64,000 nt of DNA from Biscogniauxia marginata (Eukaryota; Ascomycota; Sordariomycetes; Xylariales; Xylariaceae): positions 1 to 64,000 of the forward strand of contig MU404068.1 in assembly GCA_022695795.1 (NCBI GenBank). Reading direction: 5' to 3'. The notes under the pieces were generated by a model. That model was not told the origin of the DNA and made no database searches. It was given only the letters and a program-made list of their open reading frames with translations. The translations under genes were made by a program, and so were the position numbers. Shown piece by piece: positions 11,801 through 21,912 of the stretch (within the stretch, counting starts at the first letter, position 1; the number at the start of each line of letters is the position of its first letter).

Positions 11801-12372
11801 GCTAGGATATCGTGAAAACCTTTTGTTTTTTAGTAGTAATCGTTTTATAATAAAACCGTAAATAGGTTCCAGCTTAAATTAAAAATCCCTTTAAATCGCT
11901 TAACCTATTATATCTACTAAGTATAATAAGTTTAAAACCTTTTACGTCGAGGGTTATTATATTGTTTTCGTCGTTTAAGTTATTAAGGTCGTTATCGTTT
12001 AAAAGTAGTTTTAATTATTTGTCTTTAAGAGGTAAAGGTTGTTTTACTTATTTATTTTCTTTTTTAGGTGTTTTTTTCTCTTTTTTTTCTTTTTCTTTAA
12101 ATAATTCTTCGTGCTAAGCTTTCGAGGTGTCCTCTTATAACTCTTTTTTAGTTGTAATTATAATAAACTCTTGTGTTAGTTTTTTTAAACCTTTTTATTA
12201 TACCGTAAAAAGACTTAAAACTTTCGTTTAAAAGCTTATTAATTATTATTTTTTTATTTATTTTTTTTCTTGTTACTCTTTAGTTTTAAGAGGCATATTT
12301 ATTTTAGGATTATTTAACTAAAAGTCCCTCTTTTTAAATTAATGTTAAGTATTAATTAAAGAGCTATTAAAA

Positions 12373-12837
12373 TGTAACGAACCTCCTTATATATTCCTAG
12401 TTAATTAACTTTATAAGTAAGTACGTATTAGGTTTTCTTGATTTAAAAGTAATAATAGGTTAAAATTAATTTAATTAATTCATAATATTATATTCGTTAA
12501 AGAGGTTTCAAGGTACTTTTATTATAGTATTAAAAAGTAATTATAGTCTTAAATTAATAGCTAAAAAATTAAGAATTAAATACATGAGAAATCCCATTTT
12601 TTTATATTAATTCTTATTTATATACATTCTTTGTTTAGTATGTTGAATACCTTTAGATCCGACTTATTTACTCGGATCCTCTTGTGTATGGCTTTTTTTG
12701 GATCTAACTTATTAAGTCGGATCTACATTACGTGACGTAGGATTGTACTCTATACTCATGCCCACAAGGCGGGTATCCCTGGTCCGTGCCCCTAATACCC
12801 ATGTTGAATGTCCCCTTCCCATGGTTGGGTCGTAACA
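12373..12837 (-). repeat. 5' LTR (in coding direction) of the gypsy element
   Basis: It starts TGTAACGAACC and ends CGTAACA, next to the duplication taatt. The half from about 12640 to 12837 (U3) keeps many CpA and CpC steps, while the other half is strongly AT-shifted. It pairs with 4785-5250. Confidence 0.9.
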
Positions 12838-12842
12838 TAATT

Positions 12843-14640
12843 ATTATTATTTAAATCGTTTTTTTTTTAGTTTTACGCTTTAAAAACTAAATATTTCTTT
12901 TATATTAAATATTTAGTTTTTTAACGCGTAATTTAAGTTAATTAATTTATAAATAATATACTTTTTATTATTATTAAAACGCGTAAAATTATATATATAT
13001 ATATATATTTTTTAAAATAAAAAAATTAATAATATTAATAAAAACTTAAATAACTTAAATAATAAAATATAAATAATACTATTTAAAAATAAGTTATTAT
13101 AAATTAATAACATTTTATAATATTTTTTGTATAATATTATAAAAACGAAATAATAATATATTTATATAATTAATTATAAAATTAAATACTTAAAAATTTA
13201 TATTTAACGAAAAAATAATAATTATTTAATATATTATTAATTTAAATAATTATAAAATTTTATTTAAATTATATTATCGTGATAATAAACTTTTTATTAC
13301 GCGAACACGACGCGAGGCGCGTTAAAAAAAACTAAATCTTTAATTTCATATAATGATAAAAATTATTATAAACACGTTTAAATAAACAAATTAATTATTA
13401 AAAAGTTTTATACGAAAATTTAAATATATATCGAAAATAATTTAAATTAATACGTAAAACGATTACGAAATATAAAATTCTAATATATATAATTTTAATA
13501 AACTTAATAAAGAAATTAAAAATAAACTATAATTATTTAAATTATTAATATTAATATTTTTATTATATTATTTTTATTATATTAATTAAAAAATATTTAA
13601 TTTTATAATATCGTAATAACTTATTATTATTAAAAAATAAAAATAAAAAGTTAAATAATAATTAAATAATAAATAAGTTTAATATAAAATTTATAAAACA
13701 TTTCGATTTTTATATTAAAAATTAAATACGAAGTTCTAAATGCTTATTAATTTTAAATAATTATAAAAGTTATTATTTTATAAAATTCGAAAAATATTAT
13801 AAAAAACTCGATATTATTATACTTTATATATTTAGTTATTCGTTATATAAATTATAATTTTTTTAATTTTATATATAATAATTATTTAAAAAACTTAATA
13901 AAACGTTATTATTATTATATTATAAAAAAGACTTTTTTATTAACTTTATAAAAATATTTATTATTATAATAATTACTTTAAATATATAAATTAAATGTTT
14001 TAAAAAGTTAAAATATTTATAATAACTTATAAAATATTATTATAATTTAAATTTTTTATAAATAAAGTTAAAAAACATTAAATTTTTTTATAAATATTTA
14101 TAAATATTTTATAAAAATAATTTTATTATTAATATATAAAATAGCTTTATTACGAAATAAAACTACTTATTTTCGAGAAATAAATTATATTTTTAATAAG
14201 CGACGTAAAACTAAAAATAAATAATTATAAATAAAAAAATAATTTTATAAATTAAAAAAATAATATTACGATTAATAATAAGGAAAAAAGGTCTCGAAAA
14301 AAAGTAATAATTAAATAAAAACAATATAATATATATAATTAAATTAATTATAATACGCGTATTTATATAGCGAATAAAAATGCGTTTAATAGTATAATAA
14401 ATAAAAATATAATTAATAATACTTATATAATAAATAAAAAAGTATTTAATAATTTAAAATTTAAAGAGTTATAATTAATTTTATTTATTATTAATTCTTT
14501 GTTTTAATTTTAAAGGGGTTTAACTCGGAAATTATAATAAATTAGTTAATTTAAATTACGCGTTATAAAACTAAATATTTAATATAAAAAAGTATTTAGT
14601 TTTTAAAACGTAAAACTAAAAAAAACGATTTAAATAATAA
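12843..14640 (+). mobile_element. Fot1/pogo-type DNA transposon, RIP-saturated
   Basis: Near-perfect inverted repeats of more than 100 bp occur at about 12845-12945 and 14535-14640 (shared core aaatcgtttttttt then agttttacg). The inner sequence carries a decayed DDE transposase on the plus strand. Homology between the arms continues outward on the right to about 14708. On the left it continues to the other side of the gypsy insertion (4784 back to about 4718). The complete transposon was therefore about 2.0 kb, normal for Fot1-type elements. Terminal bases and a TA duplication cannot be fixed because of the mutation load. Confidence 0.75.
13747..13930 (+). pseudogene. Decayed pogo/Fot1 DDE transposase segment
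   Basis: Plus-strand codons from 13747 read LILDNYKSYYFIKFEKYYKK, then LDIIILYIFSYSLYKL, a stop, and FFNFIYNNYLKNLIKRYYYY. This follows the family pattern LilDgh.SH....F..yC....i..l.lp.hsSH.lQPLDv..F..lK..Y. The His and Cys residues read Tyr and the Asp of PLD reads Asn, each explained by a single C-to-T or G-to-A transition. It is not functional. Confidence 0.7.
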
Positions 14641-15008
14641 TAATAATTAATTAATTTTAATACCGCGTAAATATTTTTAATAGTTAAAACTATAAAAGTT
14701 ATAAAAATATAATTATTTAAAAAGAAGTAATTATATACTTATATATTTAAATACTTTTAATATATAAAAGTTACGCTTTTAAAGTAACCTTTAATAAATA
14801 GTTCCTTTTTTAAATAACTTAATACACATCGTTTTAACCTTATTATTTTATATTATTATTTAGTTATTTGTTTTTATTTATATATATACTTATTAATAAT
14901 TATAATTATTTATATTATTTTATACTTATTATTATTATATTAAGTTTAATAATTATTTTAATTATAAACTTTATTTTATTAAAAATATATATATATATAT
15001 ATATATTT
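14641..15008. repeat. AT-rich RIP DNA between transposon and fold-back repeat
   Basis: The first about 68 bp complete the outer Fot1-like inverted repeat. The rest is AT-saturated with no recognisable content apart from an (AT)n run near 14988-15006. Confidence 0.6.
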
Positions 15009-15445
15009 AATGTATTATATAAGCGAATAAATAAAACAAGCTTATAAACGAAATAGTTTTTTATATAAAATCGACTTTTTCAAAAATTTATAACTTTACA
15101 CGTAAAAATCGTAAAAATCTCAGACCTTTTTTTTTAATTATATAATTATATAATTTAACTAAAATAAAAATCAAAAAAATAAAAGTGAAATATATAAAGA
15201 AATACATAAAAAGGTTCGTACGTTTTATTTTAGTTTTAATTTTTACGCGTTTTTTTTCTTCGCGTTTTTTAAAATTAACTTTTTCGATTTTACTTTTAAT
15301 TAAACCTTATAATTATTTAATTAATAAAAAAGGTTTAAGATTTTTACGACTTTTATATATAAAGTTATAAAATTTTAAAAAAGTCGATTTTATATAAAAA
15401 ATCAAGTGGCTTATTTATTTATATAACTTATTTATATATAAAACA
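15009..15445. repeat. Fold-back repeat, second full copy
   Basis: The left arm (about 15010-15140) and right arm (about 15310-15440) are inverted copies with the same tataaaatcgactttttc core as the repeat at 920-1356. The 61-codon open frame inside has no coding support. The AT-rich block ends about 170 bp further on, near 15610. Confidence 0.7.
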
Positions 15446-16487
15446 CATTATATTTAATTTTTTAAAATAAATATTTAAACTTAATTACTTTATAATTAAA
15501 ATAAAAATTAATTAATAAGTTTTTATATTATATTTTTATATAAATAATGTTAATAATATATATTATAATTCTTTTTTAACGATTTTCAAGTTTAATATAA
15601 AACGAAACCCGTGTCTTTACTTTTAATTCAAAATCGTGAGTGGTTAAGACGGATAACTAGGTACAGGTGTGCCGAGACCTTGGGTACTTACGGAGTATCT
15701 CTATGGAAGTAGGCCAAATTGACAGTAATTTAGGTGCCCAGCATTGGCTTGCGCATGCTGTAGCACAGGACACTAACCTACTAACGTAGTGGGGGGGGGG
15801 GGGGGGGGGTGGTGCGTTCTAGTAGTAGGCTTCAATTTGGCGTGGCCGGGGTGTCTAATTGGCCACTGACAGCCACGAGACAATGTCCGCCCAAAACCCA
15901 GAATGACGACGATGCCGAACGCCCGCCCTCTGCAGGGGAGTCCCAATAGGGATACGTTGTTCCAACTCCTTTGACCATCGTCCTGCATGGAATTGGGTCA
16001 TCACCCAACCGCACTCCTTTGGCAAACCGAAAAGCAGCAACGTAAGACACAACACGATAAATCAACACCAACCTTTATAAGTATTATTTATTATAACCGC
16101 CATTTCAATTTTTTATGCTTGCTCGTTATCCGCCCAGGTACGCTAAGCCGAGCTCGCCCTTTTTTATCTCTCTTTCTCCGGCCTCCGCCTTTGACTTATC
16201 TGCATGACTTACGGACACGGCATCCCACCGCATGCTCGCTTATCCTGTTACGAATCTCGTCAATTCGAGTCCCGCACATGCCAATGTCCAGCTAATCTCA
16301 CACATCTCCGTAGCGAGGCCGGACTTGGTCCCACGACGATAAGACCGTGCGAAGCCACCACTCTTCCCCAGCACAAGCCCGATGTTATCTACGAACCGAC
16401 TACCTCCCAAGCTTTGATGCTTTGTATCCCCCACGACCGCTTCGCGCGGACAGTGACCCCTATCCTAGGCCTATAGCCTCGTGGGTC
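15446..16487. other. Euchromatin border, 19-G homopolymer and 5' flank of the LysM gene
   Basis: Composition returns to balanced at about 15610. A run of 19 G lies at 15791-15809. The DNA from about 16100 is likely promoter and leader of the gene at 16488. The LysM frame is open upstream to 16347, but that extension looks like leader rather than conserved protein. Confidence 0.5.
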
Positions 16488-18377
16488 ATGGCCGACGAAA
16501 CTAGGACTTCGAGCCTACCCAGCCAGAGGTCTTCGACTGCCTTGACGCCAGCTGGTGTCGACGATCCCACCGCTGTGCGACCGAGGAACCGAAAGGGGCC
16601 GATTAGTAGCAGTGCCGCCAACACCCCCAGCCTGGCACCCAGAGAGAGTCCCACGCCGAGTCGAGGCGTGAGTCCCATGCCATCTGCGCGCCTCCCCCGA
16701 AGCAAGCTTCAGGCGAGCGGCCAGTCGAGTCCGACCAACGCGTTTTCACGCGGCCTTCTCGAGGGCTCCTGGGCTCCGAGCTGGGCCTCGGTCCAAGATT
16801 TCGCCTCTTCACTGCTAGAGGGCGGGTACAGTAGCGAGCCTTCGCGCCCGAATAGTCGGAGTGGCGGCAAGCCGCGGCCGAAGTCGATTTGGAAAGGACT
16901 TGGAGCCAGTAGCACAAATCCTCACAAACCGCCTGACAGCTGGGGCCCTGCGCCGCCGCCGAACCCGCGACCGTCGCCGGAAGACATCGCTGCAGGATCC
17001 CTAGCCGAGAGGGACGCACAGCTGAAGGCCCGGAAGACCGCCAGCGTATTAGAAAGCCACGAGGGCGTTAACGGTGGCCTAGATGTGACTGGCAAGTATA
17101 AGAGGAGGAATTCGGATGAGAATCTACGCAGTGCCAGCCAACCGGTAATTCAGGACCATCTAGTATATTTACACCATGTTCAACGGACCGATACCTACGC
17201 AGGCATCGTGCTTCGCTACAGATGTATGGAGCACGCTTTTCGCAGGATGAACGGTCTTTGGTCTCGAGACAATATCCAAGTGCGGAAGCATTTATTGATA
17301 CCAGTTGATGCGTGCGAGATCAAGGGGCGGCCTTGTAGTCCCCCTTCGTACCACTCGCAAAAAGTAGATCACCTCGCCACTTCACCTCAACCACATGACT
17401 TCACGAGCCGTGATCCTTCTTCTCCTGGGTCTCAACAGCCACTTCACGATGACTACTTCGGATCTCTTAATGGGAAGACTGCCGAACAGTCTAGGCAAAT
17501 GGACGACGAGGAACCCCCGTGGACGCATGTACGATGGGTCAAAATCGACTCTCTACAAGACCCTGTAGAGATCGTAAGAGTTAAAAGAACTACTGTGGGA
17601 TATTTCCCACCTAGGAGAAAGAAGAGCATCCAGACCGCATCTGCCTTTTCAACCCCGCGGCATTCTCTTGAATTGGCAAAGCCGGTCACAACCTCGTCCG
17701 AAGTGGCGGATAGCCCGGGACGCTTTTCGTCGAGGCGGCAGAGTTCTACGAGTGCGCGGCCGAGTTTTGGATCTCCATCTACTAGGAGCAGAGTCGGTAG
17801 TGTTGGACAGGCCGACGGTGTGCCGGCATGGATGCGGCGGCCAGGAGGTGTGGGGACTATGGGCAAGAGCGTAAAGGCTCCAGGCCCGGCTAAGGACTAT
17901 TTCAACACATGGGTCAACAGACGATTACCCGGCTTTAACATCGACTCGATGCCCTCGATGTCAGTCATGGGATCCGAGACGGCACATTTTGGTTTCAACA
18001 ATAGCACAGAAGAAAGCTCTGGAATCGTCGAGAGTCCGTTTGAAGATGGCCGTGATGCAACGGCTCCCTCCCGTTCCGGGATGGGCCTCGAACAAGCAGC
18101 GGCATCCGTTGAGACGTGGCTGCGCGGTGCGTGGGCAAAACGGCCCATCACGCCGAGATTAGGCACTCACAAGAAACCCCCAGAGGATCTAGACCTCATA
18201 GAGCTTATAGACACTAATAGTGACGACGGGCGGACGGGCACATTGGGGGGCACGCAGTCTACTAGTCTGCTAGACCAGGGTTTCCCAGGCTCGACAGGTA
18301 GAAGCGACGGCGAGGGAACGGTCCGTGGCCGCTCTCTCGGCCCAGCAGCCGGGTCCAAGGGGAAAAAGACGGATTAA
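16488..18377 (+). CDS. LysM-domain protein, non-secreted type
   Basis: This is a single-exon protein of 629 residues. The N-terminal 220 residues are Ser/Pro/Arg-rich and disordered. At about 225-271 is a LysM module (HHVQRTDTYAGIVLRYRC, then GLWSRDNIQVRKHLLIPVD), followed by CEIKGRPC. The C-terminal half is again low-complexity with scattered acidic patches. LysM modules bind N-acetylglucosamine polymers in secreted proteins. However, no signal peptide or membrane helix is visible here, so this belongs to the widespread intracellular fungal LysM family of unknown role. The start at MADETRTSS was chosen because the 47 upstream in-frame codons look like leader sequence. A start at 16347 cannot be excluded. 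Confidence 0.85.
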   Translation: MADETRTSSLPSQRSSTALTPAGVDDPTAVRPRNRKGPISSSAANTPSLAPRESPTPSRGVSPMPSARLPRSKLQASGQSSPTNAFSRGLLEGSWAPSWASVQDFASSLLEGGYSSEPSRPNSRSGGKPRPKSIWKGLGASSTNPHKPPDSWGPAPPPNPRPSPEDIAAGSLAERDAQLKARKTASVLESHEGVNGGLDVTGKYKRRNSDENLRSASQPVIQDHLVYLHHVQRTDTYAGIVLRYRCMEHAFRRMNGLWSRDNIQVRKHLLIPVDACEIKGRPCSPPSYHSQKVDHLATSPQPHDFTSRDPSSPGSQQPLHDDYFGSLNGKTAEQSRQMDDEEPPWTHVRWVKIDSLQDPVEIVRVKRTTVGYFPPRRKKSIQTASAFSTPRHSLELAKPVTTSSEVADSPGRFSSRRQSSTSARPSFGSPSTRSRVGSVGQADGVPAWMRRPGGVGTMGKSVKAPGPAKDYFNTWVNRRLPGFNIDSMPSMSVMGSETAHFGFNNSTEESSGIVESPFEDGRDATAPSRSGMGLEQAAASVETWLRGAWAKRPITPRLGTHKKPPEDLDLIELIDTNSDDGRTGTLGGTQSTSLLDQGFPGSTGRSDGEGTVRGRSLGPAAGSKGKKTD

Positions 18378-19379
18378 AAACGACACATGGTGTAGGACGC
18401 TTTTGCTATGCTTGAATTGAGGACACCTTTATTCCTGGGCGGAGTTATACCTGTACCCCTAAAAATCTCTAGATATATGACGTGTGGTTCGTTTGAAGCC
18501 TGCATTGTTGATGGCGTTTCTGAGGAGGGCGTTGGCGACAGGTGCGCGGAGAATATGAGGGGTTGAAGGAGGAGGACCAACTTTTTTTTGTATATGCTAC
18601 TATTATTACTGCCTCTACTGCTACACTGCGGGATGGAGATGGGGATGGCAATGGGGGAGGGGCTAGGTACGACACAACCATGTTTTGGGGTATCACTGGA
18701 AATATACCTACCTACCTACCTACTTATCCTATAGAATGATTATTATTTAAAGGGTCCTTATGTAGACCTGATTCGATGTTGGAGGTTTGCTCGTCTCCCC
18801 CTATTTTAAACCTGTTTCCGTGGCCTTAAAAAGTTGCATATGCAGGATGCCATTGTATGTCAGATCACATGCTAGGTTGTCCCCTGTTATAGTGCAATTA
18901 TTAGTGGTGGTGATAAGATAAGTACAGTACACAAGTACATTCATGTACCCTTACGGCGGGTATGCGATTTATCGTCGATGTGGATGCAAGGCTGACAGAT
19001 CGATAACCTTTACCTTCAATTCCATGATTTCTCTGTCCCTCCATGCGCCGCGTTTCTGCATAACGAAACTTTGTGCGATAACCGACAGCAGACGACTTTG
19101 ACAGCATCTCTCTCTATCTCTCTATTCCTTTTCTTTATCCCTTTCCTTCCTCGCGATCCTCGATTCGATCCGCCGTGCGTATACACATAATAGTTAAAAT
19201 ACAAACTTAATACGAAGCGAATGCGACGATGACGATGCGACGACGATAATACAAGCCTTCCCCCGAGTCCCGAAGAGCACGAGAAAAGAGCGACGGAGAC
19301 GGGAAAGGGAAAATACGGAATACGATTTTACCTACCTAAGACAACAAATAAAATAAAATAAAATAATAATAATAATAAA
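18378..19379. other. Intergenic: LysM 3' flank and ARV1 5' flank
   Basis: It contains a (CTAC)n run near 18703-18722 and, just before ARV1, a CT-rich tract at about 19100-19150 typical of fungal promoters or leaders. Nothing coding is supported. Confidence 0.5.
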
Positions 19380-20623
19380 ATGCCGATCTGCATCGAGTGC
19401 CGGCACCCGGTCCGCACGCTGTGGACGCAGTACTCGGGCGCGGGCGACCCGTCGAGCGGGCACAACATCCGCCTCACCGTGTGCAAGAACTGCGGCCGCT
19501 TCTGCGACAAGTACGTCGAGCACGACTTCGTCGTGCTGTTCATCGACCTCGTCCTCATCAAGCCCCAGGTCTACCGCCACCTGCTGCACAATACGCTGAT
19601 GCGGGAGCGCGACCAGTTCGACGTACGTTCACACTCTCCTTTTTATCTTATTTTTGAAAGAGAGGAGAAAAAAGGGGGGAGGGGGGGGAGGGATGATATA
19701 TATTATATAGGTAGCTGATTTTGTGTCTGTCGTAATAGCCGTCCATCATACGCCTCGGCGTCCTCCTGCTCCTGTTCGACGTCTACCTGACATGGGCGCG
19801 CATCGAGAAACAGACGATCCCGATGCCGGGCTCGTCGGTAGCATCGTCGGCTGATTCTGCAGGCGGTAGTGGTGGTACTCTGGGCATTCTATCGCGCCAG
19901 CCCATCGTGCTGCAGTACCTATTCTTCTGTGAGTTTCTCTCTCTTCCTCCCCCCTTCTACTACTATACAATAACCATAGACATGTATATAATTTCTAACC
20001 ATCTCACCCTTTTTCCCTATCTAGTAATCCTCTGCACCTTCTCGACCCTAGCCTTCCACCTCTCGATCCGCTTCCTCACCTCGTCCCCGCTATCGCCCCT
20101 CGCGCTCCTCCGCCTGCTGCCCGGAAGCAGTAATAGCAGTAGTAATGGTGGTAGTAACGGCGGTAGTAACGGCGGTAGCAGCAGTAGCAGCACAAGCACC
20201 TCCTGTTCCTGCTCCCGCTCACGCTCCCGTCCCCGCTCGCGCTCCTGCTCCTGCTCCTCCTACCACCACTATCCGCGCCCGAACTCGGTCTCGACCGCGC
20301 TCCTCGTGTCGTCGAGCACGAAGCTCTTCCCCATCCTCATGGTGGTCTGGGACTACGACGTGCCCGCCGCCGCCCGCTCGCTCGGCTGGGCCGTCGTCGC
20401 CAACAACGTCGAGGCCCTCGAGATCCTCCTCGACTGCGGGTACCCCGTCGCCGTCACCCTCGCCGCCGCCGGCGCCACCGCCCGCTGGGCCACCGCCCGC
20501 GCCGTGCTCGGCCTCGTCGGCCTCGACCGCGTCGACGTCGGCGTCGACGCTGCGAGCGGCTGGGCCGCCTGGGGCCTGCTGGGGTATGCGAGGAAGTGGG
20601 CCGGGAGGCTGGCGGTTGGGTAA
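19380..20623 (+). CDS. ARV1: ARV1 sterol/lipid homeostasis protein
   Basis: Arv1 is an ER membrane protein needed for sterol distribution and GPI-anchor/sphingolipid metabolism. Three exons fit: 19380-19622, 19739-19928 and 20025-20623 (343 residues). The N-terminal zinc-ribbon-like homology domain is complete: Cys4/Cys7 (CIEC) and Cys35/Cys38 (CKNC), then FCDKYVEHDFVVLFIDLVLI. Exon 2 adds IIRLGVLLLLFDVYLTWARI, and exon 3 supplies the remaining hydrophobic segments and a conserved YDVP...LGWAVVANNVEAL tail. Odd feature: exon 3 (about residues 178-232) holds a Ser/Asn/Gly run followed by Ser-Cys-Arg repeats, absent from typical Arv1. Splice borders are GT-AG and keep frame. Confidence 0.92.
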
Positions 20624-21399
20624 GGCGAGGTTATGGAATATGAGGATTACGGATTATGGGTTATGGGTTATGAGAATGTGGTATTTCTTGTCGAGGCGTT
20701 GGCATTTATTAATATAGGCAGATATGTATATATATCATGGCGAAGAGTCTGTAATTAAGCGAAATTGAAAGAAGAACTTGTATGGTTCTTATTTTGTTTC
20801 CCCTCCCCTCCCTCATCGTGCATTCAAACAATTGGAATCATTATATATTTCTCTAGAATCACATAACTCTTCCTGACGAGCATGCCCTCTTTGCTAGAAC
20901 AATGCCAGAATAATGGACGGTCGACGACTGCCCCTGCAATTGGATCTTGCCCCTTTCTTTTTCCCGAACGCCGAAAGCATGATAGGACAACAAATGGTAG
21001 TAATTTATACAAATCTCCCCCCCTAACCCTCATTCTCCCTATGCCGCCGCCTCTCTCCTGCTTAGAAGCACCCTTTCCCCCATAATACAACAGCTCTATC
21101 TAGGAGCTCTTCCGACCCGTCGTTCATTTCTCTCGTCTTTGTGTCCATTCATTCGCTTCTCCTCCCTCCCTCCCTTCTCGCCTCGAATGCCGGGTTGATT
21201 GCTTTGATTTCCGATCGATGCACGCACGATATGTAGATAGACACGGGTGGGGGGGCAAGCTTTGCGAGTAAATTTAGAAAAGTATACACGGAGAAGTCAG
21301 ACAGACTCCTGGTATCGGTTTTGTTCTTTCGTATTGAGGAAACGCGAGACGTGAGCGTGATCGTGATCATGATCGTAGTCGTGGGGTTTTTATTTTATT
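20624..21399. other. Convergent intergenic region (ARV1 / VMA9)
   Basis: Both neighbouring genes end here, so it holds two 3' untranslated regions. Pyrimidine-rich patches occur near 20800 and 21150. No gene is seen. Confidence 0.5.
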
Positions 21400-21912
21400 T
21401 TATTCGAACTGGAACCCTTCCTTGATGTCGCTCCGCCTCGGCGCGATCAGCGGGTGCAGCTGCGCCATGAACGTGACGAACCACATCAGGTAGCAGCTGA
21501 TGAGCGCGATGATCAGCGACGAGCGCCAGGTCCTAGGTTTCTGTGTCAGAGAGCAGCAATTCGAAGCATGGATAGAGATGCCCTCTGTGTGGGAAGAGGA
21601 GGGGAAAGCGCTTGGTGTATCTATAGGTGCTGTACAGATTCTCCCAAGTATCGAGAGGCAAGGGGGAAGGGGGGAGGGCGAAGGGGATGTGTCGGGAGAG
21701 GCGAGGCTTACGTCTGGTTCTCGCCCTTGGGCGATAGGAACCACGCCGCGGCGCACAGGGCGGCGACGACGATGAGGCCGACGAAGACGCTGTACCTGTT
21801 TGTTTTTCCGAAGCCGCTCAGATCAGCCTTGCACTTCTACTTTTTCTTCTTCATCGGGTTCGACGTAGATTCAATCCCTCCGATGTATAAGGTAAACATA
21901 CCCTTTCGCCAT
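21400..21912 (-). CDS. VMA9: V-type proton ATPase subunit e
   Basis: Subunit e is a small two-helix protein of the membrane Vo sector of the vacuolar proton pump. Three exons join in frame: 21912-21902 (only 11 nt, MAKG), 21795-21712 and 21532-21400, giving 75 residues, the family's normal size. Helix 1 is YSVFVGLIVVAALCAAAWFL, followed by SPKGENQTTWRSS. Helix 2 is IIALISCYLMWFVTFMAQ, then LHPLIAPRRSDIK. All borders are GT-AG. The micro-exon makes this gene easy to miss, and a longer frame running through intron 2 has a spurious N-terminus. Confidence 0.9.

Larger units (their letters stand above)
4785..12837 (-). mobile_element. RIP-inactivated Ty3/gypsy LTR retrotransposon
   Basis: Two LTRs of about 465 bp (4785-5250 and 12373-12837) bound the element, with 5-bp flanking duplications TAATT (4780-4784, 12838-12842). 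Translation of the minus strand shows relics of reverse transcriptase (NYRHFNKITKKNRY, LNLRDRYY, then YLNN where YxDD is expected) and, downstream, of an integrase core. This is the Ty3/gypsy order (protease/RT/RNaseH, then integrase), so the coding 5' end is at 12837. Many stops and G-to-A / C-to-T changes mean no protein can be made. Gag should lie between about 12300 and 10500 but I could not identify it. A solo LTR (8437-8896) interrupts RT. Its net own length, without the insert and one duplication copy, is about 7.59 kb. Confidence 0.9.

Noticed and set aside
15185..15370. 61-codon frame rich in Ile/Leu/Lys/Arg
   Set aside because: It lies inside the fold-back repeat in AT-saturated DNA, where long hydrophobic frames arise by chance.
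1..15610. Telomere or subtelomeric repeat array
   Set aside because: No TTAGGG/CCCTAA tandem run is present. AT-richness is explained by RIP-degraded transposons.
16204..16300. Possible tRNA T-arm near attcgagtcccg
   Set aside because: Flanking sequence does not fold into a cloverleaf and no A-box lies at the right distance upstream.
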